Below, one piece after another: positions 22,006 to 33,954 of a stretch of 64,000 nt of DNA. The first letter of the stretch is position 1, and every line of letters begins with the position of its first letter. This stretch comes from Chinchilla lanigera. Its lineage: Eukaryota; Chordata; Mammalia; Rodentia; Chinchillidae. A program made the translations under genes and the position numbers. The stretch lies in contig NW_004955429.1 of the NCBI RefSeq assembly GCF_000276665.1, positions 5,049,286 to 5,113,285 on the forward strand, read 5' to 3'. Below the pieces are notes generated by a model that made no database searches, was not told the origin of the DNA, and saw nothing but the letters and a program-made list of their open reading frames with translations.

Positions 22006-22452
22006 TTTTTACTTTAAAGAGAATAAAAAGTTTGAAAAAACATTAAACAAAATACAGACTTTCAAAACAAGATGACAGGAAGTCAACAATGGTTGTTATG
22101 TTGCATATTGTTATCTTTAAAGCAGTTGTTCAGATTACCAGATATAAGCATGCAAAATTGGTCAAAAAATTAAGTTTCTCTCAATAAAACAATAGAAATT
22201 AGTAGCACAATTATCTTAACTATCTTCTATATCTATCTATCTATCTATCATCTATCTTATATATACATATTTCCTTTCTCTCTTGCCTTTCCCTCACCCA
22301 GTTTTTCTTTCCTTTTGAGTAGTTTCTTTCCCTTTCACAGTATGTGTTATACCTTTCCGATTTTATTTACTCTTTCAGTTTCTTACACTAGGGAGACAAT
22401 ATGATGTTTATACTTGCAGGTCTGATTTATTTCACTGATGAATATGTTCTCT
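22006..22452 (-). repeat. L1 3' end, antisense
   Basis: Same L1 3' region as 16835-17389. Shared blocks are TTTCTTACACTAGGGAGACA, the CTTGCAGGTCTGATTTATTT stretch and the pyrimidine-rich TTTCCTTTCTCTCTTGCC. A gapped target duplication is possible (AGATGC, 0-5 bp gap, AATGTGGTCYCT) at 21985-22004 and 22453-22474. The boundary on the right is approximate. Confidence 0.8.
22228..22268 (+). repeat. (TCTA)n microsatellite
   Basis: Short TATC/TCTA tract inside the antisense L1 3'UTR. Confidence 0.9.
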
Positions 22453-22490
22453 AGATGCATCACAATGTGGTCTCTATCTATCAAGTGTTT

Positions 22491-22545
22491 ATTATATTAT
22501 ATATAATATAATATAATATATATTATATAATATATTATATATATT
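22491..22545. repeat. (TATAA)n AT-only palindromic tract
   Basis: About 55 bp of A/T only, mostly TATAATATAA-type units that are largely self-complementary. It lies just after the L1 end. Confidence 0.85.
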
Positions 22546-22559
22546 AGTAGACAGAAGGA

Positions 22560-24811
22560 AAGCAGAAAAAACCCAGGACACATAATATATGGCTATTTTA
22601 GAGATAGACTTATTCTCAAAAATATAAACATGAAACTATCCTAGTAGGATAAATTCAGTTTTGAATATTTGAATGATATCTAAATGTACTGCCTATTGTA
22701 CTATAATTGGATCGGTAGCTTCTTTTCCTTTTGGAAGTATTTCCAGAGTCTAAATAAAGAACCATAGCCAAACATCAAATCTGGAACTTATATTCAGCTT
22801 CCAATTGTTTTGAAATCAATAATCGTTCTTCGTGAGATTCTTGCTTATGTTTTTGTTCACAGAATAAAAGTATTTTCAGTGTAATACGAAGGCCTTTCCT
22901 TTTACTGATGAGAATTCTTTGTTGATCCACAGGATCACTGAAACCTTTTATATGTGTCCATTTCCTCCAGCTAATTCTCCTCTGTGGTGCAGAATTCAAT
23001 TTAGAACACAGCATCAAGGAAAGCCAATTGGCCTCGTAACTGCATCAAGCATGGTTGAGACATGGAAGAACATGAGAAAATGCCATAAGATTTGTCCTCA
23101 GATACAGTTTCTTTTGGCTGCTGGTCCTGGGGCTTTGTCTGCAAAGTGGGGAGTCACTCCGGGTGTAGCACTGTGTCCCTCCCTGCCTTCCACACCTCAT
23201 TGGCTTCGGGGACATAGAAAAGTAGGAGGGAAACAGGGTCCTAGAAATAGATTCTCTGGGGGAAAAACACATGGTCATTGGTGACTGAAGGCTTGAAGAG
23301 CAGATAATCTCTTGGTTTTGCTTTTATTGAATTAAAATATGAGAAATAAAGATATTTTAGGGATATGGCCTGACTGCAAAGTACATAAAAGCCAGGAAGT
23401 GGATCATGAAGAAATAAAGGCACCAGGGGAAGAAGACGTTTGATGATTTTGCTAAGAGGAAGTCTTTTTTCTTTCTTTTTCAAATGTAAATGAATTTACC
23501 CCTGTTTGAAAGTGAAGGAGAAGACTGAGATGGAGACTAAAACTGAAAATAGTTGAGAAGTTCCTGAGGGTCATTATGAATGGAGGCCAGAATATAGGAA
23601 GAGAGACTGGTTTACCCCCTCCTCTATATTTCCGGCTTTGGAACAATCAACAAAATAGGCCGATGTTCCCACAGAGAAACCACTCCAGGTATAGGCATCG
23701 CTCTGCTGTCCTCTATCCCCTACCATTCCTTATACCTCACATATAACCCAGTTGGCACTGGGAGGAAGAGCAAAGGAGAAAATAGAAGCAGGGCTGGAGA
23801 AATAGGGTCACCGGCACAAGATACAAGGCCATGGGTCCTAAGGCCTTTATTTCCTTCCATGGATAGATGCTACCAAAATGCCACCACACTGTTGGAGGGC
23901 TGGACCTGCTAAGTCTGTATATCTGGAGTCAGATGTAAAGCACATGTTTGAAGTTCAAGGAATAAAATGAGTTGTCACGGCTCAGAAGGTTTCGCGTAGG
24001 AAATGTTATACTGTGGCTGTCCACCTTGAGCCTCTCCCTTATAACAACCTACTGCAAATTATTTTTGTAATAAAAATGAGCTCCCAGAACAAATTAATTG
24101 CCTGAGAGAGCAACTTACATCTCAGTGCAGTTTTCACAATATATTTTTTTCACCAATCATGAGTTAGCCAATGTAATTAGGAAAAATCATTAACAAAGTT
24201 CTTTATTCAATATTGATCCAAGCAAGTTTTTAAAAATAAAGAATTTCTTTCTCAAAATGGCTTTACGCTTATATTTTCTTCTGAGTGGCCATAGGTTTTT
24301 CCCTTTGACTACAGGTTTCTATGGGAACATCAGTTTACCTGGCAGACTATAATTCTTCTTGCAAAAATAATACCCAGTTCTATTTTGCTGACAGTGGAAC
24401 TGCCTGTAAGTCAGTAGACTACTGAGATATGGCTGATTCTTTCTTAAAGAACTCAAAGAACAAATGCTGAAATCCCAGCGCAAATTATTTGTGAGAGACT
24501 TGGGAGTCTCCTTTGGAAAAGGTTGGCTCACTAAGCTCTGCTGGTTTTTGATTCTCAGGTAACCCTGGGCTTCTAAGAAGCTGCAGTGGGTTTGGAAGAA
24601 TTTTCATTCACTCTTCCTACCCCTGCATTTTAAAACATCTCAGATGCTTAACCATAAACAAAATAAAATATGTCTGATGGAAATTGCCTTTTCCTGTGTG
24701 AGTTAGTTAGGTTTACTTGAAAATTTCACAGTCTAAGTTGAATGCATCATGTCTCTTAGTTCTTCTGTATTCTAGGCACTCAGATTCAGAAAAAAACATG
24801 GCTGCTAAAAA
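22560..24811. other. Unique sequence
   Basis: About 2.2 kb without recognised repeats. Overlapping short frames on both strands (22775-23646) have no recognised motif. 24010-24290 is AT-rich. Confidence 0.45.
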
Positions 24812-24821
24812 CAACCAAGAT

Positions 24822-24998
24822 TGCCGGGTGTGGTGGCGCATGCCTGTAATCCCAGCACTCATGAAGCTGAGGCAGGAGGATCACTGTGAGTTTGAGGCCA
24901 GCCTGAGCTACAAAGTGAACTCAAGTCCACCCTGAAGTGCATAGTGAGACCCTGTCTCAAGAAAGACAAAAATAAAAATAAATAAATAAATAAATAAC
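24822..24998 (+). repeat. B1 SINE, full length
   Basis: Complete B1 starting GCCGGGTGTGGTGGCGCATG with an intact A box and a GAGGATCACTGTGAG B-box region. The 29-bp tandem duplication is at 24886-24914 and 24915-24943, followed by GTGAGACCCTGTCTCAAG and an (AAAT)n tail. Possible short target duplication CAACCARAAT at 24812-24821 and 24999-25008. Confidence 0.95.
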
Positions 24999-25204
24999 CA
25001 ACCAAAATCTAGGCTAAAAGTTCAGTTTTATTAAACCCCGTTCTTATGAATGTATTAAATTTTATATATAAATTGAAATAAAAGTGGATTTGTATTAGTT
25101 CCTAATATTTTGTGATTATCTCATGACTCAGATTTTCACAGAAAATGCAGTTTTTAAAATCTTTGGTTTAGCGGTTTCATGAAAACAAGCTGATTCCCCC
25201 CCAC

Positions 25205-25310
25205 ACACACACTCTTTCAGCAGATATTTACTGTATGGCCACTTTGTGCCAGGCCCTGTGACAGGTGTGTGTTACAAAGTGAGAGAGAAAAATTGGTGGC
25301 CTGGTGCCTG
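25205..25310 (-). repeat. L2 3' end, antisense
   Basis: AGCAGATATTTACTGTATGG, CACTTTGTGCCAGGCCCTGT and a decayed continuation: the antisense end of L2. A C-rich/(CA)n run precedes it at 25195-25213. Confidence 0.7.
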
Positions 25311-25794
25311 CTTTCATGATCACTGTCAAGTGAAGAGAAACTCACTGCCGAGAGGTATTGGCCCAGTGCTCCTCTTCCCACATGAAAAAAACTGGCTCCT
25401 TCCTACACAGTGAATCCAGCCTGCCCCGGTGCAACCCAAACCCTACACCTTCCCATCAGTCTGGGGCTAGGAAGGGTGGATAAAAGCTCAGTTCCAATCA
25501 TTTCACTTTACCTCTTCCTACTTGTGCAAAAAGATAAAGAAAAGATGCTTTTCAGTGCCTCTGCAGCAGTTATGCATCTCCTTGGCTTAACGGCAAGAAG
25601 GACTGGATAATGGCCTTTGAGTTTCTGGACATGATCAAATGATGAAGGTAGCATAAAGAGGGAGGCAGAGGGCTCCTTCTCTGTGAAACGGGATCCAGGC
25701 CCCTTTTAGGGGTTAGCTCAGCACTTCTGCTCCAATTTGCATTTGCAAAGTGTGTTTCCATCATTGGTGACATTAATCACAGCATCCAGCGAGA
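25311..25794. other. Unassigned stretch
   Basis: No repeat or gene recognised. Short overlapping frames only. Confidence 0.4.
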
Positions 25795-25925
25795 TGGCGC
25801 ATTTTATGACCTTCATTTTACCAAGAGAAATAAGAAACAAGAGGTTAAATGACTTTCCCAAAGTCAATCATAGGCCAGGGACCAGGACTCAGAGTTCTTA
25901 ATGCTCTACCGTGTATTGAGCATGC
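25795..25925 (-). repeat. MIR SINE
   Basis: Antisense MIR: AGAGGTTAAATGACTTTCCC-like core (here AAGAGGTTAAATGAC), CAAAGTCAATCATAGGCCAG, GGACTCAGAGTTCTTAATGC. Confidence 0.8.
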
Positions 25926-28527
25926 TCAACCATAGGCTTAACCTTGCCAAAAAGGAAGTGCTCCATTCCGCTACTAATTAGAGTCAGGACCCATTAGACA
26001 AAAAGGCAGCACCTGGTTCACAACCCAGTGGCATTATTTTATTGCTGCTTCAGTTTAAAAACTCAGTGTGCTCCCAAACTTCTCAACGTCCCCGGGTCAC
26101 CATTCTGACCTCCATCCATTCCCACGTACCATATATTATCTGCAAAATCGGCCTCAAAAAACATTACGTAGGAAATTATGAAAACTATGTAAAAGGAAAA
26201 ACACTTTCTTCATAATGAGGAAGCCATTTGTTCCGATTGTGTTCTGTACAGACACATATACACAGCATGCCATAATTTGCCATAATGCAACTGATAAAAC
26301 AGCGCATTTATCAGAAGGGTTTTGCCCTAGATCCTGAGATGATGAACGTGTGAGATTTCCTGGGCTGTTCTTGTTTTCAAAATGTTTTGTCATTTTCCAA
26401 CTTGACTCATTTTTTTTTTCCCCCTAAAAGCTAAGATCAGCATTCTGAGCATAGCAGAGTGCGAGGAACTCACTCCTGTTATTTTGTAGGGTCCCCTAGG
26501 AGGCTATAAGCTCCCAGGTGGCAGGAGCCATCTCTGCAGCCCTGGCTTCCAGGATAACATTTTACACACGAGCAGAACAAAATTAATCTGAGTGTGACTC
26601 TGCCTCCGTTGTTCTCGGGCTCTTTAAAATTTTAATATCAGGAATTGGAAGCAAAGCTTTAAAAGATCCAGGAAAGCAAGTTTTCTGTTTTACAGCTTAG
26701 GAGAGGGGTATTACACAATTGTAAATAATGCATTCTTATTTCAGATCTTTCAACTAGCTGTTTCAGACAAGAAAATAAATGACAGGCTCCCAGTAAAGCT
26801 GAATTCAGTAATGGTTATGAGGAGAAAATCCAGCCTACACTTCACGATGCTTTTGGATTTACTAAATGTTTCTGTTTTCCTTTAAAGTTTAAATGCTGCC
26901 TAAAGGCTTTAAAGAAGCTCTTGTAGAAGGACATAAAAGGTTGTGTGGTTTGATTTTGACTTTGGTCGGGGCTGAAGTGACGGGTGGCGGACACAGATTC
27001 ACACTGCCCCCTGGTGGTGTCATGCGCGACTGTACTCAAACTTCGCCCATCAACTTCGTGGTCAAAGCCAGGCATGTTCCAGGCTTCCAGGGCAACACCT
27101 TCAAGAAAGGCTTTTGAGTTTAAAGTATTGAACACTTATTGTCCCCCAACTTCCAGATATTGTCTCTGTCCCATGTCTCCCAGTCTCGACCTGGGTAGCA
27201 AGGAGAAAGGCAAGCAGTTTACAAGGATGTTAGGATTTTAATCTAGGAACTTCAAGAGGCTCAGGAGTGAGGTCACCTAAAATCAGCACAAAAGAAGTTC
27301 TTAGACAACAGATGTCCCTGATCCTCAATCACCCAGTCGATCTTCGGCCCTCAGACTCCCATGCATCGACACCCTCTACCCAGGTATCCTATGTCAACTG
27401 AAAGCACATTGTTTTGCTTCAGTAGCCATGAACTTGTGCCTTAAAAACTGAGATAGGATTTTCCTGGTCCAGGCCAGGTCAAGAACAGAGAAAAATCACC
27501 ACCAGACTAGACAGAGATAACTGCTAAGGTGCCCATATCCTTCCCTTTCTTTCTTGGGGTCCTCCAATCAGCTCATGACCTGGACAGTTATTAAGACTCA
27601 GAGTGCACCCCTGTCCACTGCATGGGGAGAAGCAGGAGGGCTTTGAACTTCAGGACTATTTATTTTTGGTTCCCTGACTGACGAGAAGCCCAAGCCACGA
27701 TTTAGGTAAACTCAGAAGGTGGATCTGTCTGGAAGACGCTGACTACAGTGATAGACAAACACTTGGACTCTGGGAAACCTGAAATGGCTGGACAACTACT
27801 GATAGCCGGGGTTCCCATGGCATTTCCAGAGGTATTGACTATGTATAGTTAGGGTTATGGGCTGGGAAAGCAGCTTAGCAAAAGAAGGGAGAGAACAACT
27901 TAAATAGATCTCTCATCTTTGCAGTTTAGTCCAATTCGGCAGATGAAGATAAAAAGAAAGCTATCAAAATGCCTAGGTCCATGGGGAGAAGTGACCACAA
28001 GTGGATCTTAGATGACACATAAGTAAAGAAAGGTGAAAGTGTGGTGACATTCCTTGCTCCATTGTCCTGAAGTGTAAATTCAGTTGGCTTGGCAGTTAAG
28101 TGGGTTTGGCCTCCCATTTCTGCCTAGACTGCAAGTGTGTCTTTTCCAGAGTTGCAAGCTCAGCGGACGAGGATAAACAGCATGACCCTGCCAGGCGCAC
28201 ACAAACTCTCCCCGTCTATTTGCCATTTGTAGGGACTGATGGAGATACCTAGCTTTACTGCAGAGGACAACAGAGGGCCTTGCATAAGTCCCAGCTCTTC
28301 CTTCTATCCTAAAAATGAAGGTTCCTCCTTTGACTGAGGCATTCTCCTTATTTCCTCACGAGGGCCTCCAAGAGAAAATGATAGAACTGATGACCTTGGC
28401 CTTATTTTAGCCACATGGCCATATCTCATATAGAACCTCCCTCCCATAGCCTGGTGAGTCCTCAACCTCGAATCAGGACACAAGCACATCTGAAATGATT
28501 TCTTTCAGCCTCACTGCCTCTATCAGT
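25926..28527. other. Unique block with a CTCF-type site
   Basis: About 2.6 kb with no recognised transposon. A 97-codon minus frame (26842-27135) and plus frames of 74-85 codons overlap one another with no known motif. The notable element is the CTCF-like site at 27002-27020. Confidence 0.5.
27002..27020 (-). promoter_or_regulatory. Strong CTCF-type motif
   Basis: CACTGCCCCCTGGTGGTGT. On the minus strand it reads ACACCACCAGGGGGCAGTG, matching the canonical CCANNAGGGGGCRS core at every defined position. It sits in unique sequence, not in a SINE. Orientation is opposite to the weaker site at 21383, so the two point toward each other. Confidence 0.65.
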
Positions 28528-28866
28528 ATTACAGTTTGAATCTGAAACGTGTCCCTAGAGTTTCATGGGTTTAGACAGTGACTGGGTCATGAGGGCCGTA
28601 TACTTACCTGTGATGAGCTCATGGCTGACTGTGGTTAGAAGGTGGGATGCTCGGGGTGTGACCTGGGAGGGTGTGTTCTTTCCCTGGCTCTTCCCTTTTC
28701 TGTCAGCTTCCTGGATACCATTGGGTGAGCACCTTTCTTCTGCCAGGCCCCTCACTGTCCTGTTTCTGCCTTGGAGCCAGACAACCATGAGTCAAAAGAA
28801 ACTTCTCCTCCTCTGAGTCGTGGGTGTTGATTATTTTGTTCCAGTGACAGGCAAGTGACTAACATG
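28528..28866 (+). repeat. MaLR-type LTR
   Basis: ACAGTTTGAATCTGAAACGT start, CTGTGGTTAGAAGGTGGGAT, TCTTCTGCCAGGCCCCTCAC, GAGTCAAAAGAAACTTCTCC, ending near TTCCAGTGACAGGCAAGTGA and CTAACA. A typical rodent-lineage MaLR solo LTR layout. The 83-codon plus and 77-codon minus frames inside are by-products. Confidence 0.75.
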
Positions 28867-29394
28867 ATCAGTCTCCATGACTTTTGTCTGTTTTCTCTTG
28901 AGATGTCAAGATTGCAGTGGGGCAGGCAGGGCATATTGTGTCTCCTGGGTCAGTCACACAAACATTGATATGTTTCCTGCAGGTTCAGGCCTCACCATTT
29001 CTGTTTCTCTGTTGCTCGGTGAGATTGTTTGTGTTTTTAATTTCTTTGCTTAGAGAGCATTTTGAATGCATTTCTGAAAATATTTTTGCGAAAATAATTT
29101 TCACAGCAAAATAGTGATAAGAGAAGATTTATAAATCCACCTGGGGAACAAAAGCCAAAATGCTCTAGTTGTCCCATTGTTGCGGTTTGGAGAATATTCT
29201 TTTATACTTCAGTCAGAAAAGTAATTTTAGGCAGAGGAACACTCATAAAATGATGGTTTTTAGATCAGGCAATCTTGACTTGGTTTCATTATTCTAACAG
29301 ACCACAGGGCCATTCATCTTCTCTATTTTCTGCCATGAAGAGTACATTTAGCCATAGGTTGTAAGGAGTAGGATTGTTCAAGGTAATGAGAGAA
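28867..29394. other. Unassigned stretch
   Basis: No repeat or gene recognised. AT-rich in its second half. Confidence 0.4.
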
Positions 29395-29520
29395 ATATAA
29401 AGTGCTCCGCTTGGCATTCAAAATTCTATAAACTATACCTAGCCAACTATTCTTACCATAAATCCCTCCAACCCCAAACAGATTATTTTCCTGTCTAACC
29501 TAAGTGTATATGATGTTTAT
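29395..29520 (+). repeat. Possible L2 fragment
   Basis: GTGCTCCGCTTGGCATTCAA with CTATACCTAGCCAACTATTC resembles the L2 segment where ‘GGCATTCAAGGCCC’ precedes a pyrimidine-rich run. Short and diverged. Confidence 0.45.
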
Positions 29521-29651
29521 TTCTAAATTAAAGGGTATATGCCTTATTTCTTCCCTAGAATGCAGTTCTACACATATATACTATGGATAGTTTCCATATC
29601 TATAATATGGATAGGTTCTATACATGACTATATGAAATACAGTTACTTCTC

Positions 29652-30022
29652 TGTAGTTGCTCAGAAAAAATATCTGACATCTAAAGTTAAAGGAGAAAGG
29701 TTTCTTTAGTTCACAGTTTGTAGAGGTATCGGTTCATAATCAGCTGGCTCCAGGCAAGGTGGCACATGACCGAGAGGCATCACAAAAGAGACGTACTCTA
29801 TGGCTTGCAGAACGTAGCAAAGCAACAAGGGATGATCACAGCTCCTTCTGTCCCTTACATCTTATCCAGGCTACTCAGGATGGGTAATACTCACACCCTA
29901 CTGCCCTCTATCCTAGCGTTGCACTAGAAATCAATCCCAGAATCACACATTCTAGATACAGCCACCCACCTATGACCACTTGAGGCTTTGAGGGGATATG
30001 TAGACATAAGCCATAACATTTA
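29652..30022 (-). repeat. MaLR-type LTR, antisense
   Basis: Shares order and words with 55660-56149: AAGTTAAAGGAGAAAGG, TAATCAGCTGGCTCCAGG, CACCTATGACCACTTGAGGC, ending TAAGCCATAACA. It is the same LTR family, antisense and slightly shorter. Confidence 0.8.
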
Positions 30023-30278
30023 TATATATTCATATATAATTACCTGTATATTTATATTCATTTATCCTTCAATGAACCTGAGTATAAAATTATAGTCTTT
30101 CCTGGATGTTTGAATTTTCATTTCTAAAGACTCCCATGACACATGAAATTTCAATAAATCTGTTTTATTCTTCTCTTACATCTTCCTATGGTTATAGAGG
30201 TGTCAGTCAGGAACTTTGCAATGGAAAGACATTAGTTTTTCTGCTGCACAAAAGTATAAACCATATACTTTAAAATTG

Positions 30279-30379
30279 TTTTTTTTGGGTGGGGGGGGTT
30301 TCTCCGGTACCGGGAACCGAACTCACGACCTTGCACTTGCCAGGCAGGCGCTTTTGCCACTGAGCTAAATCCCCAGCCC
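30279..30379 (-). repeat. Young ID-type SINE with perfect TSD
   Basis: Antisense copy of the young subfamily (GGTACCGGGAACCGAACTCA) with a 17-18 bp exact target duplication CATATACTTTAAAATTG (30262-30278, 30381-30397). Its T tail is interrupted by a G-rich run (GGGTGGGGGGGG), which is unusual. Confidence 0.95.
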
Positions 30380-30534
30380 CCATATACTTTAAAATTGATT
30401 CATCTTTACATTCTCTAAGGCAGCTCCCCCAAATGTCTCAAGTGGGGAAATTCTCCCTAGAATGCTGAGATTGGGGAGAGAGGAACTTGTAGTCATTGCT
30501 AAGGAAGAATGTGGAGTTATTAAGAAGTTATTTA

Positions 30535-30725
30535 TAGCTGTGTGCATTGCACATGCATGAAACGTCAGCTACTTGGGAGGTTGAGGCCAGAGGATTGTAA
30601 GTGTGAAGCCAGCCTGGACAATTTAGTGAAACCCTAAACAGACAGACAGACAGACAGACAAAGGCTGGGGATGCAGCTCAGTGGTACAGTGCCCACAGGA
30701 CCAATCCCCAGTACAAAAAAGAATT
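30535..30725 (+). repeat. B1-ID dimeric SINE
   Basis: A B1-like left part (GGGAGGTTGAGGCCAGAGGA, AAGCCAGCCTGGACAATTTA) is followed by an ACAGn linker (about 30638-30660) and an ID-like right part (GGCTGGGGATGCAGCTCAGT, ACCAATCCCCAGTACAAAAA). It is the clearest dimer in the window. Confidence 0.8.
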
Positions 30726-31130
30726 TTTAATCAGAAAAAGTTTTGAAGGCCTATTGATTGGGCTCGGGAGTCACTAAGTGCCGCATTGTGAGTGTGCCCT
30801 CCGACAAGTCTCTTGTCCAATCAGCTTCTGAAATCTGAGAAAGTAACTGGTTTGGATATTTGATATCTAAGGCTATTTTTTATGATCACATTTTGTACCA
30901 TCACACCCTACTCTTTTTCTCTTACAGATCCACAAATTCAATTTTAAGTTTCATTTTATCTGATGAATATAACCTTAACATTTATGTCTTCCCTATGGCT
31001 TTGGTAAAATATTTAAATTGTAATTATTGGAGGCCATGGCGTCTAGGTGACATTATTCCAAAATATGGCACCTTGGCATATAAATATTTTAAACTAAAGA
31101 AATTTGAGAAAATGGCAGAAGTGAAAAAAT
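30726..31130. other. Unassigned stretch
   Basis: AT-rich. A plus frame (30860-31204) has no recognised motif. Confidence 0.35.
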
Positions 31131-31540
31131 TTCTCTCTCCTTCTTCTTTCTCCCTTAAAACAGGTCATAACACATGTATAAGCCCTCCTCATAACCAGAG
31201 GTAGGGAACGTCTTAACTCTGAAGATAAAAGGTCACACAAAAAAAATCTGAATGGAGGAAAACTTGCTATATATCCTCACCCGCCCGTTTATTACATCAC
31301 ACTCCTTTTGTCCAATCATATTTCTCCACAACTATCCACTTCTGCATTAAACCTACCATAAAAACTACATGGGCTTACCTCTTTCTTTGGGTCTTCATTT
31401 CCTTACAATGGTGCCTGGGTCCCATAAAACTTATATTAAGTAAATTTCTATGCTTTTCTCTTACTAATCTGTCTTCTTTTATAAGGGCCTCTGCTATGAA
31501 CCTAAGACCTTTCAGGAAAAGATATTTCCTCTCCCCTACA
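31131..31540 (+). repeat. ERV-type LTR, family unknown
   Basis: LTR-like architecture: a CCAAT-type GTCCAATCATA near 31310, CATAAAAACTACATGGGC as the TATA-like box, a CTTTCTTTGGGTCTTC initiator region, CATAAAACTTAT, and a 3' end ACCTTTCAGGAAAAGATATT...CCCTACA. It resembles 57705-58170 in several words. Not assigned to a named family. Confidence 0.55.
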
Positions 31541-33449
31541 GTAATGATGATGTTTGGTTTTTCAAAGCTGAGTTACAAGAGATTTAGCTGTACCAATCTA
31601 AGGTTTTTGCTACAATCATGTGAAGTGTATTTCATATAATTTAGGTTGTGGTACTTTTTTCCAAAAGAGCTAATGAAATATATGTGTTTAGGAATTAAAA
31701 TAACATTAATGGAAATTTTGTTTTTAATCAATCACATCAACAAATCAATGTTTTGTATCAAGGTATTATGTAATGAGATTCTAAATTATGTTCCCAAAAA
31801 TTTCTGTGTAAAACATTTCCATATGGTGAGAGTCTATAAAGTTTTATAACACATTCACAAATCACTGTGACAAGAAACACTTGTGTTGACATCTTAGAAG
31901 TCAATGTCATTTCCCAATATAATTTTATGATTTTTTTCCTTGTGCCTTGAAACTTAGAAAAATGTCTTCTTAGAAAATCCCAAGCAGAAATATATTCAAT
32001 AATGTAAATGGAGAGACTACATAGATCTTATGTATTTATGATGTTTTAATACATTTTAAACCTAAAATAAAGACAATATTCTGAGTCTATATTATGACAC
32101 TCATTTTATTTCTCTTGGGGAACTTAACATAATTTGTGAGCATACTGTATACTTATTTCTTCATTTGGTCTTTCACTTCTAACTACAGAAAGGAAGCTTG
32201 TTCAAGAGTAAAAAGCTATACAAGTACTTCAAGTAGAAAGGGAAAAAATATAAATCGGGCTTTGGTGATTACAATAATGTTCAGGGTAGGAGGAGAACAA
32301 AGGCAATTTTAACACTTGCTTCAAAACCAGGGTTTCAGGAACCACAGGAAATAATTGGTTACAATCACAATTTTGTGAATCTCTGAAACCAGTAATTATA
32401 GGAACACCCTGAACTGGTGAAAAATTTCACATCTGCCACAGCCCAGAAACCTATCCACTGAGTCACAGTCTGGCTTTTGCCCGTGTTCCAAATTTGGAAA
32501 AAACTAAAAATCTAACCCTTCTTGGCAGATGTAATCTGTCTCCCTCCTGGAAATGGATTTGAGTAGAGTTCTCTGGCTTTTAACTCCTGGGGCAGAGGCT
32601 AATGCACAGAAAAGTGGATGTTTCTGGGTGATCTGTGTATAATTTGTTCAAAGTTACAAATGGCGGGATCGATGCTACTTTTTTCAAAATAAAGAAACAC
32701 TTGCAAATGTTCACAGGTTGAATTTCCATTGTGATGAATATTAATAGGTAGAACCCATAGCCATACAAGTTATAATTTTAAGAATATACAGCAGTGATGG
32801 TGAACCTTTCAATCATATAAACCACCTGTGGCGGCACATGGGTAGTAGATTAGTCACCACTGAAGAGGATCCTGAGATAAATTTCCAAACAACTCTTAAA
32901 AACTTTTTGAAGATATTACTCGAAAATGTTTTTTATTTCACATAATAATAACAATAACAGAAAGGGGGTGGGGAATTGGTCAAAGGATACTAAATTTCAT
33001 ATCGATAGGATGAATAAATTTAAAAATCAAAAGATCAATTCAAAAGATTTATTGTACAGTATAGCATGGTTATTAGATTTAATGAAAATGTATTATTTTC
33101 TTGAAAATAGCTGAGAAACTTTTAAGCATTCTCACTACACACATGGATGTAATATATATCATAATGCTTGATTTAGCCTACAATTCCATAACATACATAT
33201 TTCAAGACATGTACATAGTAAATATACTTTTTCAATTAAAAATAAATCATTACACAGTAACATACATATTTTTCATAAAAAATGACTATATTCCTCCAAT
33301 AAAAGTTGGTGAGAAGAGTGATAATTAATTGTTTACATTTTGGAAACCTTTTTAATGTCTGTCATAATGGACAAGACTTTTACCCTAGGCTCTTAAAAGA
33401 ATGAGAAGGAAAATGCTAATGACCTTCTGGTATTATTGGAAACTATTTT
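31541..33449. other. AT-rich unassigned stretch
   Basis: About 1.9 kb, very AT-rich, with no recognised gene. A short hAT-like fragment may lie at 32792-32862 (CAGTGATGGTGAACCTTTCA ... CACCACTG). Frames such as 33101-33328 are low-complexity artefacts. Confidence 0.45.
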
Positions 33450-33592
33450 GGCCCTTGATTCATGGAAATTTCTCAGGGACACTAGCTCCCTAGGCCACAC
33501 TTCTTACCCACTGTATAAGCACATTCAGCACCATGCTTGACAGGATAGATATGGAGGAGATATTTGTTGAATGAATGAATGAATTACTAGCA
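33450..33592 (+). repeat. L2 3' end
   Basis: L2 terminus: CACTTCTTACCCACTGTATA, AGCACCATGCTTGACAGG, then ATATTTGTTGAATGAATGAA. The terminal (GAAT)n is diagnostic. Confidence 0.75.
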
Positions 33593-33841
33593 GGGCATTA
33601 TATTCTTGTACTATGCATTGTGAAATGCCTGCAGGCAATAGGATGTAAATATTTTCCAAGAAAGACTAGGGTATTTATTCTCAGTCCTCATAATTGTGTT
33701 GCTGGAGGACAGGGAGGCACACATGAGGCCAGTTCAAGAAGTGACATAATTTGGTTCAGAGTATCATAAGGTAAAATAATGAATTAGATGAAGTTTGTGT
33801 TCAGTGTCACCAACTCCTTGCTGTAGAATCAGAGAATTCTT

Positions 33842-33939
33842 TTTTTGTTGTTTGGTTTTTCTCCAGTACCAGGAATCGAATTCACGACCTTGCGCTTGCC
33901 AGGCAGGCACTTTGCCACTGAGCTAAATCCCCAGCCCCA
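33842..33939 (-). repeat. Young ID-type SINE with perfect TSD
   Basis: Antisense copy of the GAGAAAAACC-tail subfamily (TTTTTCTCCAGTACCAGGAA on the plus strand). Exact 15-bp target duplication AATCAGAGAATTCTT (33827-33841, 33940-33954). Confidence 0.95.
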
Positions 33940-33954
33940 AATCAGAGAATTCTT

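Noticed and set aside
21985..22477. Perfect target duplication for the 22 kb L1
   Set aside because: The match AGATGC...AATGTGGTC needs a 5-bp gap and part of it could be L1 sequence, so it is mentioned only as possible.
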